DNA of 64,000 nt from Olsenella timonensis (GCF_900119915.1 NZ_LT635455.1:992001-1056000); one strand, 5' to 3'; positions 34,417 through 44,056 are shown, counted from the stretch's first letter. A program made the numbers and translations. The notes: generated by a model not told the origin, from the sequence alone.

Positions 34417-35496
34417 CTACGAGAACCGTCGCCCGATCTCGGCGAGGAGCTCGTCCACGGCGTCGGCCTCGTCAACGGTGCGGATCTTCTCGCCCTGCGC
34501 GAACAGGACCGCCCTGCCGCGCCCGCCCGCGAGCCCGATGTCAGCTCCCTTGGCCTCGCCGGGACCGTTCACCACGCACCCCATCACGGCGACGGTGATG
34601 GGGGCCCGCACGTCGGCGAGGCGCCGCTCGACCTCGGCGGCGACGCCCATGAGGTCCCACTGGCAGCGTCCGCAGGTCGGGCAGCTCACGAGCTCGGGGC
34701 GGAGGCGGCGCAGACCGACGGCCGAGAGCAGGTCCCATGCCACGCCGACCTCCTCGACGGGGTCGGCCGTGAGCGAGAGGCGGATGGTGTCGCCGATGCC
34801 CTCCATGAGCAGCGCGCCGACGGCGGCGGCGTTCTTGACGGTGCCCTGGCGCAGGGTCCCCGCCTCGGTTACGCCGATGTGCAGCGGCACCTCGGGCAGC
34901 GAGCGGGAGAGGGCCCGGTTGACCTCAACGGTGGTGGTGACGTCGTGCGCCTTGGCGGAGAGGACGACGTCGGTAAACCCCCTCTCGCGAAAGTGCTCGA
35001 CGAACGAGGTGGCCGACCCCACGAGCTTCTCGACGTGCGTGAGGTCCTCGCGCTCGGCAAACGCCGGGTCGAGCGAGCCGGCGTTCACGCCGATGCGGAT
35101 GGGGACGCCGGCCGCGCCCGCCTCGTCGATCACCGCGTCGACGCGGCTCCAGCTGCCGATGTTGCCCGGGTTCACGCGCAGCGCCGCGGCACCCCGGCGG
35201 CACGCCTCGATGGCGAGCCGATGGTCGAAGTGGATGTCGGCGACGACGGGCACCGGAGAGGCATCGCAGACGGCGCCAAAGCCGTCGAGCGCGTCGGCGG
35301 CGGGCACCGCGACGCGCACGATCTCGCAGCCAGCATCAGCAAGCCGACGAATCTGGGCGAGCGTCGCCGCGGCGTCGGAGGTGTCCGTGGTGCACATGGA
35401 CTGAACCGAGACGGGCGCCCCTCCGCCGACGACGACCCCCCCGACGTGCACGGGACGCGTCAGCTCGCGTGGGGCGCGCTCACTCGTAAGGCTCAT
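34417..35496 (-). CDS. ispG: 4-hydroxy-3-methylbut-2-en-1-yl diphosphate synthase
   Basis: A 359-residue [4Fe-4S] MEP-pathway enzyme. The N-terminal TIM barrel has PVSVQSMCTTDTSD and LRVNPGNIG. The C-terminal cluster cysteines are in ELVSCPTCGRCQWDL and VAVMGCVVNGPGEAKGADIG. It lies 8 bp after rseP in the conserved dxr-rseP-ispG order. Confidence 0.97.
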   Translation of the reverse strand: MSLTSERAPRELTRPVHVGGVVVGGGAPVSVQSMCTTDTSDAAATLAQIRRLADAGCEIVRVAVPAADALDGFGAVCDASPVPVVADIHFDHRLAIEACRRGAAALRVNPGNIGSWSRVDAVIDEAGAAGVPIRIGVNAGSLDPAFAEREDLTHVEKLVGSATSFVEHFRERGFTDVVLSAKAHDVTTTVEVNRALSRSLPEVPLHIGVTEAGTLRQGTVKNAAAVGALLMEGIGDTIRLSLTADPVEEVGVAWDLLSAVGLRRLRPELVSCPTCGRCQWDLMGVAAEVERRLADVRAPITVAVMGCVVNGPGEAKGADIGLAGGRGRAVLFAQGEKIRTVDEADAVDELLAEIGRRFS

Positions 35497-35504
35497 CGTT
35501 CCCC

Positions 35505-36890
35505 CTAACCAAGGACGAGACGGGCGATGTCGTTTCTCAGCACGACGACGAAGACGAAGGCGACGAAGGCGAGGCCGACGTAGCTCAGACCGTTGACGAC
35601 CCGCGGGGAGAGCGGTCGGCGGATGAGTGCCTGCACGGCCTCGATGAGAATCTTCCCGCCGTCAAAGGGTGGAATGGGCAGAAGGTTCATGAAGCCGAGC
35701 GACACCGAGATGGCGGCGACGATGACCGCGAGGTCGTACGCGCCGCTCGAGGCGGCCTCGGACGTCATCACGGCGATGCCGACGACCGACGACGACTGGT
35801 CGAGCACCTCCATGGTGTGCTGGGGCTGGATGAGCTGGGCAACGGCGGCTCCTGCCTGGGCGACATAGTCAAGCGTGAAGGAGGCTGCCTCGCCGAGCGA
35901 CGGGTGGTAGGTGGCGATCGACGCGCTCACCCCCACGAGCTCGGTCGGGACGCCGTCGGGCAGGTCGACCGTGACCTCGCGCGCGACCCCGTCCCGCTCG
36001 TAGGCGACCTCGAAGTCGCGCCCCTGGGCGAGCGGCTCCGAGAGCGCGTCGACGACGTCCTCCCAGGTCGAGACTTCTTTGCCGTCGACGGAGGTCAGCA
36101 CGTCCCCCGCCTCGATGCCGGCCTCGGCCGCCGCGGATCCCGCCGTCACCGACCCGACGGCGCTCACGTTGGCGACGTAGTCGACCCCGCGTACCATGAC
36201 GGCGGCCGTCACGATGACAAAAGCGAGAAGGACGTTCACGAGGGGCCCCGCGGCGAGCATCACGAGGCGCTTGAGGAACCCGACACCCTGGTAGGTCCTC
36301 GATCCTTCGCGCGCGAGAAACTCCTCGGGAGAGAGGCCGGTGTCACGGGGGACGCCGGCGGCGGTCGATCCGGGTCTGTCGAAGTCGTGCCCACGGTCGT
36401 ACTCGGTGAGCAGGTCCGCGTCGCGCGCGACGCTCTCGAAGGCCGCGGGATAGGACGACTGGTCGGGGCGCTCGCCGAGCTCGGGATCATAGTACGGGCG
36501 AATGCTCGCCCAGTCCACGAGGGTGTCGAGGATGCCGTAGGCGCGGTCCTCGTCGACACCGAGCTCCGTCGCGAGATCGCGGGCGCTCATCCGCCCGCGC
36601 CTGGTGACCAGGTCGAGCGCCGGCGCGAGAAGCTCGTCAGGGGTTCCCCCCATGCCACAGATCCTGGTGTAGCCCCCCAGCAGGAGCGGCGTCACACCGA
36701 ACTCGGTCCCGACGCGACGGCTCTTGAAGGAGAGCCTGAACCGGGAGGGAAAGCCAAGGAACAGCTCGGTCGCACGAACGTGGAAGAGGCGGGACGCGAG
36801 ATAGTGTCCCGCCTCATGGACGAAGACGAGGACGGAGAGGACGAGGACGCCCCAGAACACGGTCCATGCCACTCCGAGCACGCCGCTCAC
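35505..36890 (-). CDS. rseP: RIP metalloprotease RseP with an extra inserted domain
   Basis: A 461-residue polytopic site-2 protease. HEAGH (25-29) gives the zinc site and PIPPFDGGK (about 406-413) the third ligand. A PDZ domain spans about 240-310 (AAAEAGIEAGDVLTSVDGKEV). Between the first membrane segment and the second is an extra stretch of about 120 residues (82-200), part of which (RGRMSARDLATELGVDEDRAYGILDTLVDW) looks like a winged helix. RseP cleaves membrane-anchored anti-sigma factors and leader remnants. The GTG at 36890 overlaps dxr (GTGA) and has GGAGG eight bases upstream. Confidence 0.92.
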   Translation of the reverse strand: MSGVLGVAWTVFWGVLVLSVLVFVHEAGHYLASRLFHVRATELFLGFPSRFRLSFKSRRVGTEFGVTPLLLGGYTRICGMGGTPDELLAPALDLVTRRGRMSARDLATELGVDEDRAYGILDTLVDWASIRPYYDPELGERPDQSSYPAAFESVARDADLLTEYDRGHDFDRPGSTAAGVPRDTGLSPEEFLAREGSRTYQGVGFLKRLVMLAAGPLVNVLLAFVIVTAAVMVRGVDYVANVSAVGSVTAGSAAAEAGIEAGDVLTSVDGKEVSTWEDVVDALSEPLAQGRDFEVAYERDGVAREVTVDLPDGVPTELVGVSASIATYHPSLGEAASFTLDYVAQAGAAVAQLIQPQHTMEVLDQSSSVVGIAVMTSEAASSGAYDLAVIVAAISVSLGFMNLLPIPPFDGGKILIEAVQALIRRPLSPRVVNGLSYVGLAFVAFVFVVVLRNDIARLVLG

Positions 36891-38086
36891 CTGCAGACCT
36901 CCGCGAGCGCCGCGCGGGCGCGCCCTCGCGCGAGGGCGTCTACCTCGTCGAGCTGCTCGAGGGACTCGACGCGCTCGACGCTCGTCTCGTCCATGACGCG
37001 CGAGACGACGCGCTCGATGTCGAGGAACCCGCACATGCCCCGGCAGAAGGCGGCGTTGGCAACCTCGTTGGCGGCGTTCATGGCGCAGGGGAGCGTGCCG
37101 CCCGTCCGCCCCGCCTCGCGCGCGAGGGCGAGGCAGCCGAAGGTGCCCTCGTCGGGCTCGTCGAACGTCAGCGGGCCCGCCTCCCACCAGTTGACCGGGT
37201 CCCCAACGGCCTCCCAGCGCTCGGGATAGCTGAGCGCGTACTGTATCGGCGCGCGCATGTCGGAGGCGCCGAGCTGGGCCTTCACGACGCCGTCGGCAAA
37301 CTCGACCATCGAGTGGATCTTGCTCTGTCGGTGCACGAGCACCGCGATGTCGTCCACGCCGACGCCGAAGAGGTGGTGGGTCTCGATGACCTCGAGGCCC
37401 TTGTTCATGAGCGTCGAGCAGTCGATCGTGATCTTGGCCCCCATGGACCAGGTGGGGTGAGCGAGCGCGTCGGCGACGGTGACGTGCTCGAGCTCGGAGC
37501 GCGTGCGCCCATAGAAGGGCCCGCCGGAGCACGTGAGCCAGATGCGTCGCACGTCCTCATGGCGCTCCCCCACCAGGCACTGGAAGATGGCGCTGTGCTC
37601 GGAGTCAACGGGAATCAGGCGACCCGGCCTGACGAGCGGCATGAGCAGGTCGCCGCCGCAGACGATCGACTCCTTGTTGGCGTAGGCGAGCACCTTGTCG
37701 GCAAGGAGAGCCTCGTAGCCGGCGTGAATGCCGGCAAAGCCGACGAGGGCGTTGACGACGACGTCAACCTCGGGAAGCGCCGCGAGCCGGGTGACGGCGC
37801 CAGGGCCTACGCCGAGGGCGCATCCCGTCGGAAGGTCGTCCAGGACGGTATCGTGCGCATGCGACGCGTCCGCGACGGCCACATGCGACACGCCGAACTC
37901 CCGGGCGGCGGAGACGAGCGCCTCGGTCGAGGAGTCAGCAGAGAGCGCGACGACCTCGACGCGCTCGGGGTGATGCCTGCACACGTCGAGGGTCTGCGTC
38001 CCGATCGATCCGGTGCACCCGAGGACGGCGACGCGCAGGCGAGCCCCCTCGGCCGTCGAGGGGGCCGAGGGCCTGGGGACGATCAT
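36887..38086 (-). CDS. dxr: 1-deoxy-D-xylulose 5-phosphate reductoisomerase
   Basis: A 399-residue NADPH enzyme making MEP. The Rossmann start is VAVLGCTGSIGTQTLDV. NKESIVCGGDL, IPVDSEHSAIFQCL and SGGPF match the metal and substrate sites, and the C-terminal helical domain is present. The ATG overlaps the cdsA stop (ATGA) and GGAGG lies upstream. With ispG and uppS nearby it supplies isoprenoids for the undecaprenyl carrier. Confidence 0.97.
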   Translation of the reverse strand: MIVPRPSAPSTAEGARLRVAVLGCTGSIGTQTLDVCRHHPERVEVVALSADSSTEALVSAAREFGVSHVAVADASHAHDTVLDDLPTGCALGVGPGAVTRLAALPEVDVVVNALVGFAGIHAGYEALLADKVLAYANKESIVCGGDLLMPLVRPGRLIPVDSEHSAIFQCLVGERHEDVRRIWLTCSGGPFYGRTRSELEHVTVADALAHPTWSMGAKITIDCSTLMNKGLEVIETHHLFGVGVDDIAVLVHRQSKIHSMVEFADGVVKAQLGASDMRAPIQYALSYPERWEAVGDPVNWWEAGPLTFDEPDEGTFGCLALAREAGRTGGTLPCAMNAANEVANAAFCRGMCGFLDIERVVSRVMDETSVERVESLEQLDEVDALARGRARAALAEVCR

Positions 38087-39033
38087 TGCAGGACACCTCC
38101 GAGAAAGAGAAGGAAGAGGGCGGCCGTGCTGCCGAAGAGCATGGAGTCGGAGCGGTCGAGCAGCCCGCCGTGACCGGGCAGGACGTTGCCGGAATCCTTG
38201 ACTCCCGCACCGCGCTTGAGACGCGACTCGAAGAGGTCCCCGACGACTCCCACGACGCCGACGACGGCGCCGAACAGCGCGGCGACGGGAAGGCTGAGGT
38301 CGGTGAGGACGAAGGTAGCGAGCAGCACCCAGACGAGGACGGAGCCGACGAGGCCGCCGAGGAAGCCCTCGACGCTCTTGTTCGGGGAGATGCGCGGGGC
38401 GAGCTTGTGCGCACCGAGCGCGGAGCCGACGAAGTACGCGAACGCGTCGTTGACCCAGACGGAGAACATCACGCCGAACGTCACGAGCGCGCCGGTCATC
38501 CCCGGGTCCACCTTGCGGATCAGGATGAGGGTCGCAAACGCGAGCGACGTGTAGAGCGGACCGAACGCGGTGACCGCGACGTCGGCGACGTTGGCGCGAG
38601 GGGCGAAGACGTACCAGCACGCGCAGGAGACGAGCAGGAGCAGAACGACGAAGGCGCAGGCGACGATGCCGTGGAAGTATGCGGCGGCAGGGAACAGCAG
38701 GGCGCTGACGAGGCCGAGCGTCTCGTTGGGCATGCGCCCCCCCATCCTGCAGATCCTAAAGAACTCGGAGCAGCACAGCCATGCCTCGGCGGCGACGAGC
38801 AGCGCCGTCGTGAGGGGTCCGCACAGCACGCATGCGAGCGTGACGATGGCGTAGATGGCACCGGAGGTCGTGCGGGTGAGAAGGCGCTCGGCGGAGCTCC
38901 TCGCCTTCTGACCGCGCAGGTCGCCCGCCGCCCTGGCCTCCTCCTTGGAGGCCCGGCGCCCCTCCAGGAGCACGATCTGGCGATCGAGCCCCTCGCCGCG
39001 GGGGTCGTCCCCCCTGTTCCTGCGCAGCCTCAC
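38083..39033 (-). CDS. cdsA: Phosphatidate cytidylyltransferase
   Basis: A 316-residue membrane enzyme making CDP-diacylglycerol, with about eight hydrophobic segments. The family signature is at the C-terminus: GDLFESRLKRGAGVKDSGN followed by PGHGGLLDRSDSM. ISPNKSVEGFLGG precedes it. The start is taken as the GTG at 39033, which forms a GTGA overlap with uppS. The N-terminus up to residue 50 is charged and cytosolic. Confidence 0.94.
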   Translation of the reverse strand: MRLRRNRGDDPRGEGLDRQIVLLEGRRASKEEARAAGDLRGQKARSSAERLLTRTTSGAIYAIVTLACVLCGPLTTALLVAAEAWLCCSEFFRICRMGGRMPNETLGLVSALLFPAAAYFHGIVACAFVVLLLLVSCACWYVFAPRANVADVAVTAFGPLYTSLAFATLILIRKVDPGMTGALVTFGVMFSVWVNDAFAYFVGSALGAHKLAPRISPNKSVEGFLGGLVGSVLVWVLLATFVLTDLSLPVAALFGAVVGVVGVVGDLFESRLKRGAGVKDSGNVLPGHGGLLDRSDSMLFGSTAALFLLFLGGVLQ

Positions 39034-39815
39034 GAGCGGACCACTCCCCCGAACCTCCGGGAGCGGCTCTGGAAGGCCCTCACGGCACGAAGGAAGTCCC
39101 ACCTGTCGAAGTCGGGCCAGAGGGTGTCGGTGACGTAGAACTCGGTGTAGGCGAGCTGCCACAGGAGGTAGTTGGAGAGCCTGAGCTCTCCGGAGGTCCT
39201 GATGAGCAGGTCGGGGTCGGGAAGGTCGGAGGTGTAGAGGCGGGCGGCGACCGACGACTCGTCTATGTCGTCGACCGCGAGGAGTCCCTCGGCGACGTCA
39301 CGCGCGACCAGGCGCGCCGCGCGGGCGATCTCGGCGCGGGAGCCGTAGTTGACGGCGAGCGCGAAGACCATGCCCGTATGGTCGGCGGTCTCGTCGAGCC
39401 CACGCTGGAAGACGACTCTCGTGCGCTCCGGAAGGGCGCCAAGATCCCCGAGGAAGCGCAGACGGACGTTCTCCTGATGGAAGAGCGGGAGCTCCTTCAC
39501 CAGCGTGGTGGCGAACAGGTGCATGAGCAGGTCGACCTCGCGCTGAGGGCGACGCCAGTTCTCGGTGGAGAACGCGTAGACCGAGAAGACGTCCAGCCCG
39601 AGCCTCACGCTCGTCGTGACGGCCTCCCTCAGCGCATCGACGCCCGCGACGTGACCCTTGGAGCGATCGAGGCCACGAGCGGTCGCCCACCTGCCGTTAC
39701 CGTCCATGATGATCGAGACGTGCCGGGGGATGCGCTCGAGGTCGAGGTCGGCGAGCGACGCGTCGGCGGGCGCGTCGGCATAGTACTGCCGGAGCTTTTC
39801 GATGTCGAGGCGCAC
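39030..39815 (-). CDS. uppS: Isoprenyl (undecaprenyl) diphosphate synthase
   Basis: A 261-residue cis-prenyltransferase producing the lipid carrier for cell-wall synthesis. HVSIIMDGNGRWA with the catalytic Asp, then GHVAGVDALRE, FSTENWRRP and PDLLIRTSGELRLSNYLLWQLAYTEF. The start is the GTG at 39815, whose first base overlaps the frr stop (TAGTG). Confidence 0.96.
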   Translation of the reverse strand: MRLDIEKLRQYYADAPADASLADLDLERIPRHVSIIMDGNGRWATARGLDRSKGHVAGVDALREAVTTSVRLGLDVFSVYAFSTENWRRPQREVDLLMHLFATTLVKELPLFHQENVRLRFLGDLGALPERTRVVFQRGLDETADHTGMVFALAVNYGSRAEIARAARLVARDVAEGLLAVDDIDESSVAARLYTSDLPDPDLLIRTSGELRLSNYLLWQLAYTEFYVTDTLWPDFDRWDFLRAVRAFQSRSRRFGGVVRS

Positions 39816-40360
39816 TAGATCTCCATCACCTCGGCGCTCTTGGACTTGAGCATGTCCTCGATCTTGGCGACGTAGGCGTCGGTGATCTTCTGTACCGCCT
39901 TCTTCTCGCGGGACTGCTCGTCGTCAGAGAGCTCCTCGTCGCGCTCGATCTTGCCGTTGACGTCGCGACGGACGTTGCGCACCGAGACGCGCGCCTCCTC
40001 GGCGAGCTCCTTGCACTCCTTGACGAGCTCGCGACGACGCTCCTCGGTAGGCTTGGGGAACGGGAGGCGAATCGAGGTTCCGTCGTTGGAGGGCGTGATG
40101 CCGAGGTCGGAGGTCTCGATGGCCTTCTCGATGGCGCGCAGGGCACTCTTGTCCCACGGCTCGACGACGAGCATGGACGCCTCGGGGACCTTAATGCCGG
40201 CAAGCTGGGTGATCGGGGTGGGCTGGCCGTAGTAGTCGACCATGATGGGTGCGAGGATCTGCGCGTTCGCGCGCCCCGTGCGAACGCGTGCGAAGTTCGC
40301 CTTCAGCGTCTCGACGCACTTGCCCATGTTCTTCTCGGCGCGGTCGGTGTACTGGCTCAT
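39815..40360 (-). CDS. frr: Ribosome recycling factor
   Basis: A 181-residue protein splitting post-termination ribosomes with EF-G. NFARVRTGRANAQILAPIMVDYYGQPTPI is diagnostic, along with LPFPKPTEERRRELVKECK. The ATG at 40360 follows GGAGGA that overlaps the pyrH stop region, so it is coupled to pyrH. Confidence 0.97.
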   Translation of the reverse strand: MSQYTDRAEKNMGKCVETLKANFARVRTGRANAQILAPIMVDYYGQPTPITQLAGIKVPEASMLVVEPWDKSALRAIEKAIETSDLGITPSNDGTSIRLPFPKPTEERRRELVKECKELAEEARVSVRNVRRDVNGKIERDEELSDDEQSREKKAVQKITDAYVAKIEDMLKSKSAEVMEI

Positions 40361-40362
40361 GT

Positions 40363-41085
40363 CTAGTCCTCCTCGACGACGGTCGTGCCAACGCTCTCGC
40401 CCTGCACGGCGCGCATGAAGACGCCGGGCTGCTTGATGTCGAAGACCATGATGGGCATGTGGTTGTCATGGCAGAGTGCCGTCGCGGTGGCGTCCATCAC
40501 CTTGAGGTCGCGGTTCAGGACCTCGCGATAGGTGATGGTGTCGAAGCGCCTCGCTCCGGGGTTCTTCTTGGGGTCGGCGTCGTAGATGCCGTCGACGTTG
40601 GTCGCCTTCATGAGAACCTCGGCGCCGATCTCGCAGGCGCGCAGCGCGGCGGCGGTGTCGGTGGTGAAGTAGGGGTTGCCCGTCCCGGCGGCGTATATCG
40701 TGACGCGGCCCTTCTCGAGGTGGCGGATCGCACGGCGACGGATGTAGGGCTCGGCGATCTGGCGCATCTCGATGGCGCTCATCACGCGGCAGTCCATGCC
40801 GTTGCGCTCGAAGCAGTCCTGCAGCGAGAGCGAGTTGATTACGGTCGCGAGCATGCCCATGTTGTCGCCCTGGGCGCGGTCCATGCCGGCCGCGGCGCCC
40901 TGGAGCCCGCGGAAGATGTTTCCTCCGCCGACGACGACCGCCACCTGGACCCCGGTCTCCCAGACCGGCTTGATCTCCTCGGCAAGCCGCTGTGGCACGG
41001 CGGGGTCGATGCCGTAGTCCTGGCTGCCCATGAGGGCCTCCCCCGAGAGCTTGAGCAGCACGCGCTTGTATCTCACCTCAGGCAC
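40363..41085 (-). CDS. pyrH: UMP kinase
   Basis: A 240-residue hexameric amino-acid-kinase-fold enzyme. [27 protein letters not shown] and [15 protein letters not shown] are typical. The GTG at 41085 is chosen for its position immediately before the fold and AGGAAAG nine bases upstream. Its TAG stop overlaps the frr ribosome site. Confidence 0.96.
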   Translation of the reverse strand: MPEVRYKRVLLKLSGEALMGSQDYGIDPAVPQRLAEEIKPVWETGVQVAVVVGGGNIFRGLQGAAAGMDRAQGDNMGMLATVINSLSLQDCFERNGMDCRVMSAIEMRQIAEPYIRRRAIRHLEKGRVTIYAAGTGNPYFTTDTAAALRACEIGAEVLMKATNVDGIYDADPKKNPGARRFDTITYREVLNRDLKVMDATATALCHDNHMPIMVFDIKQPGVFMRAVQGESVGTTVVEED

Positions 41086-41137
41086 TGTGTCTCGCTTTCC
41101 TCGCTGCCCCTGAACGGGACGGGTAATGTCCTGCTTG

Positions 41138-41143
41138 ATTCTA
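41138..41143 (-). promoter_or_regulatory. -10 element for pyrH-frr
   Basis: TAGAAT on the minus strand, 53 bp before the pyrH GTG, just downstream of a strong GC hairpin (GGGCCGGGGG / CCCCCGGCCC, 41151-41173). No good -35 is visible, because the hairpin occupies that position. Confidence 0.4.
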
Positions 41144-41193
41144 GCAGAGCGGGCCGGGGGGCTCCCCCGGCCCGACCTTCTCCACACATGAAG

Positions 41194-41223
41194 ACGGGGC
41201 CGGCGAACTGTCGCCGACCCCGT
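41194..41223 (-). terminator. Hairpin terminator after tsf
   Basis: A 13-bp stem (41194-41206 with 41211-41223, one mismatch, loop 4 nt) follows the tsf stop. A second strong hairpin (41151-41173) lies behind it. The T-tract is short, so termination efficiency is uncertain. Confidence 0.55.
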
Positions 41224-41244
41224 GACAGACAATGACTCGAAATG

Positions 41245-42120
41245 CTACTCGGTCTCGCCGAAGGTGTAGCGGACGAAGCTCATGACCTCGATCTGGTCGT
41301 CGACGTCCTTGGAGACGTTCTTGGCGAGCTGGCCGATCGTGAGGGAGCCGTCCTTGACGAACTCCTGCTCGGTCAGGACGCTCTCCTTGAAGTACTTCTC
41401 GAGACGACCCTGGGCCATCTTCTCCTGGATGGCCTCGGGCTTGCCGGACTCGGCGGCCTGCGCCTTGTAGATGGCGAGCTCGTGCTCGACGATCTCGGCG
41501 GGGACGTCATCGCGGCGCGCGGAGACGGGCGCAGCGGCGGCAACCTGCATCGCGACGTCGTGCGCGAAGGTCTTGAACTGATCGCTCTGGGCGGTCTCGG
41601 CCTTGGCGAACTTGAAGGTCACGATGTCGGCGAGCTTGCCACCGAGGTGGACGTAGCTGCCGAGGGCACCGTCGGCGGCGGCGACGCGCTGGAAGCGCGC
41701 GACCTTCATGTTCTCGCCGATCACGTGGATCATCTCGGTGAGCTCGGCCTCGACGGTGGACTCGCCCATGGCGCACGCCTTGAGGGCGTCGACGTCGGCG
41801 GGGTCGTTCTCGGCGACGATCTTGGCGAGCTCCAGGGCGAAGCCGCAGAACTTGGGGTTGGTGCCGACGAAGTCGGTCTCGCAGGTGAGCTCGAGCAGGG
41901 CGCCGACCTTGCCGTCCTCGGAGACGTAGGCGGCGATGGTGCCCTCGTTGGTGTCGCGACCGGCGCGCTTGACGGCCTTGGCGATGCCCATCGTGCGAAG
42001 GATGTCAACGGCCTTGTCGATGTCGCCGTCTGCCTCGACGAGCGCCTTCTTGCACTCCATCATCGGGGAGTCGGTCATCTCGCGAAGCTGCTTGACGAGA
42101 GCGGCGGTAACCTGAGCCAT
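41245..42120 (-). CDS. tsf: Elongation factor Ts
   Basis: A 291-residue guanine-nucleotide exchange factor for EF-Tu. MAQVTAALVKQLREMTDSPMMECKKAL and TCETDFV are the standard signatures. The ATG at 42120 follows GGAGA. The gene lies 34 bp after rpsB. Confidence 0.98.
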   Translation of the reverse strand: MAQVTAALVKQLREMTDSPMMECKKALVEADGDIDKAVDILRTMGIAKAVKRAGRDTNEGTIAAYVSEDGKVGALLELTCETDFVGTNPKFCGFALELAKIVAENDPADVDALKACAMGESTVEAELTEMIHVIGENMKVARFQRVAAADGALGSYVHLGGKLADIVTFKFAKAETAQSDQFKTFAHDVAMQVAAAAPVSARRDDVPAEIVEHELAIYKAQAAESGKPEAIQEKMAQGRLEKYFKESVLTEQEFVKDGSLTIGQLAKNVSKDVDDQIEVMSFVRYTFGETE

Positions 42121-42154
42121 GGTTTCTCTCCTATTCTGAGCGGTGGTCGATTGA

Positions 42155-42922
42155 CTACTCGGCGTCCTGGGCGGCGACGGGCGCGTCGGCCTCGGCGGCG
42201 GGCACTGCCTCGCCGGCCATCTCCTCGGCGCTGATCTGCTCCTTGCCGGAGCCGGCGAGGACGGCGTCGGCGGAGAGCTCGCACATGAGGGCGACGGAGC
42301 GGATGGCATCGTCGTTCGCGGGGATGCCGTAGTCGACGACGTCGGGGTCGGAGTTGGTGTCGAGCAGGCCGACGACGGGGATGTGCAGGCGGTTGGCCTC
42401 GCGGATGGCGATCTCCTCGCGCTTGGTGTCCACGACGAAGATGGCCTGGGGCAGCGCGGTCATGGTGCGAACGCCGCCGAGGTTCTTCTGGAGCTTCTCG
42501 AGCTCCTTGGTCAGCAGCGCCTGCTCCTTCTTGGGCAGGGTGGCCATGCGGCCGTCCTCGACCATGGCCTCGAGCTCCTCCATGCGGGAGATGCGGGAGC
42601 GCATGGTCACGAAGTTGGTGAGCATGCCGCCGAGCCAGCGCTGGTTGATGTAGGGCATGCCGCAGCGCTCGGCCTGGGCGGCGATGGGCTCCTGGGCCTG
42701 CTTCTTGGTGCCGACGAACAGGATGGTGCCGCCCTTGGAGGCCGTCTCCTTGAGGAAGGTGTAGGCACGGTCGGCGCCGAGCATGGTCTGCTTGAGGTCG
42801 AGGATGTAGATGCCGTTGCGCTCGCCGAAGATGTAGGGCTTCATCTTGGGGTTCCAGCGGCGGGTCTGGTGGCCGTAGTGGCAGCCGGCGTCGAGCAGGG
42901 TCTGGATGGTGATCTTAGCCAT
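42155..42922 (-). CDS. rpsB: 30S ribosomal protein S2
   Basis: A 255-residue protein. [40 protein letters not shown] and [23 protein letters not shown] are diagnostic. The acidic, Ala-rich tail is longer than in many S2 proteins. The ATG follows AGGAGG seven bases upstream. The leader of about 135 nt is long enough for regulation, but I see no clear conserved structure. Confidence 0.98.
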   Translation of the reverse strand: MAKITIQTLLDAGCHYGHQTRRWNPKMKPYIFGERNGIYILDLKQTMLGADRAYTFLKETASKGGTILFVGTKKQAQEPIAAQAERCGMPYINQRWLGGMLTNFVTMRSRISRMEELEAMVEDGRMATLPKKEQALLTKELEKLQKNLGGVRTMTALPQAIFVVDTKREEIAIREANRLHIPVVGLLDTNSDPDVVDYGIPANDDAIRSVALMCELSADAVLAGSGKEQISAEEMAGEAVPAAEADAPVAAQDAE

Positions 42923-43059
42923 GGTAACCTCCTGTGGTTGATCCTCCGCGTGGGGTCGACCTCGCAACGCCACCCATGGCCTGGCTTGAGTCATGGGCAC
43001 CACGGCGCGCGAGTAGCCACGCGTGCGACGTATGCCGTGCGGGCGCACAGCGAATTGAA

Positions 43060-43088
43060 AGTATAGACGCTGCGGGCCTGCGTGTCGA
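43060..43088 (-). promoter_or_regulatory. Promoter of rpsB-tsf
   Basis: TCGACA (43083-43088) and TATACT (43060-43065), 17-bp spacer, on the minus strand 138 bp before rpsB. It lies just past the xerC stop. Confidence 0.75.
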
Positions 43089-43117
43089 GCGTCTCCTTGC
43101 GCCGCTTCACGAACGCT

Positions 43118-44056
43118 CTACGAGCGGGGATGCGCGCGACGCGCGGCGTCCTTCAGCCGCTCGACCGACAGGTGCGTGTAGATCTGCGTGGTCGCGAGGC
43201 TCTCGTGCCCGAGCAGCTCCTGCACGCTTCGCAGGTCGGCGCCCCCGCCGAGGAGCTCGGTCGCGAAGGTGTGGCGCATCGCGTGCGGCGTGAGCGAGGG
43301 GTCGAGGCCGGCCTGGGCCACGCGCCGCTCGAAGACGGTCCTGAGCGCGTCGGGAGACATCGGGTTGCCGCGCGTGGAGACGAACAGCGCCGAGCAGGGC
43401 CTCCCGGGGCGGACGAGCCTCGTCCTCCCCCGCCTGACGTAGTCGTCCACCCGGTCGAGCGCCTCCTGGTAGACGGGGACGATGCGCTCCTTCGAGCCCT
43501 TCCCGAAGAGCCTGACCTGCGCCGAGGCGGGGTCGACGTCGTCAACCCCGAGACCGGAGACCTCGGAGACGCGGGCCCCCGTCGCGTAGAGCAGCTCGAG
43601 AAACGCGCGGTCCCGGAGACTGACGGCGTCGTCTCCCTCGCAGGTCGAGAGGAGCCTCCGCGCGTCCTCGTCCGACATCGTCCTGGGCAGGGTGCGGGCG
43701 AGCTTGGGGCTCGAGAGGGCGACGGCTGCCGCCGAGCCGCAGCGGCCCTCCCGCTGCATCCATCGATAGAGCCCCCGCAGCGCGGAGAGGTGGCGGGAGA
43801 TCGTCTGGGGGGTGTAGCCGGCTCGCGTGAGATCGACGAGATAGCTGCGCAGGTCGCGATGGGTGAGGTCGAGCGGGGAGACGCCCTCCCGACGCGCCCA
43901 CGCGAGAAAGGCAGCAAGGTCGGTGCGATACGCGCGCAGCGTGTTGCCAGAGAGGTGGCGGACGCCACTAAGCATTGCCAGATAGTCCTCGACCGAGGCC
44001 TCGAAGCGGCGCTGGGAGTCGTCGCGAGCGAGGGCCTGGGGCGTCTGCTCGCTCAT
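43118..44056 (-). CDS. xerC: Tyrosine recombinase XerC/XerD
   Basis: A 312-residue chromosome-dimer-resolution recombinase. The catalytic set R162, K186, H258, R261, H284 and Y293 is complete (ATGARVSE, GKGSKER, TPHAMRHTFA, LLGHESLATTQIYTH). The N-terminal SAM-like domain spans about 20-105. The location between trmFO and rpsB matches the chromosomal xerC position, so it is not a phage integrase. The ATG overlaps trmFO (ATGA). Confidence 0.93.
   Translation of the reverse strand: MSEQTPQALARDDSQRRFEASVEDYLAMLSGVRHLSGNTLRAYRTDLAAFLAWARREGVSPLDLTHRDLRSYLVDLTRAGYTPQTISRHLSALRGLYRWMQREGRCGSAAAVALSSPKLARTLPRTMSDEDARRLLSTCEGDDAVSLRDRAFLELLYATGARVSEVSGLGVDDVDPASAQVRLFGKGSKERIVPVYQEALDRVDDYVRRGRTRLVRPGRPCSALFVSTRGNPMSPDALRTVFERRVAQAGLDPSLTPHAMRHTFATELLGGGADLRSVQELLGHESLATTQIYTHLSVERLKDAARRAHPRS

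Noticed and set aside
42923-43117. Structured leader autoregulating rpsB
   Set aside because: The leader of about 135 nt is present, but I could not find a convincing conserved fold by eye, so only the promoter is reported.
43118-44056. Tyrosine recombinase as a sign of a mobile element
   Set aside because: It sits in the conserved trmFO-xerC-rpsB context, overlaps its neighbour by four bases and has no attachment sites. It is the housekeeping Xer recombinase.
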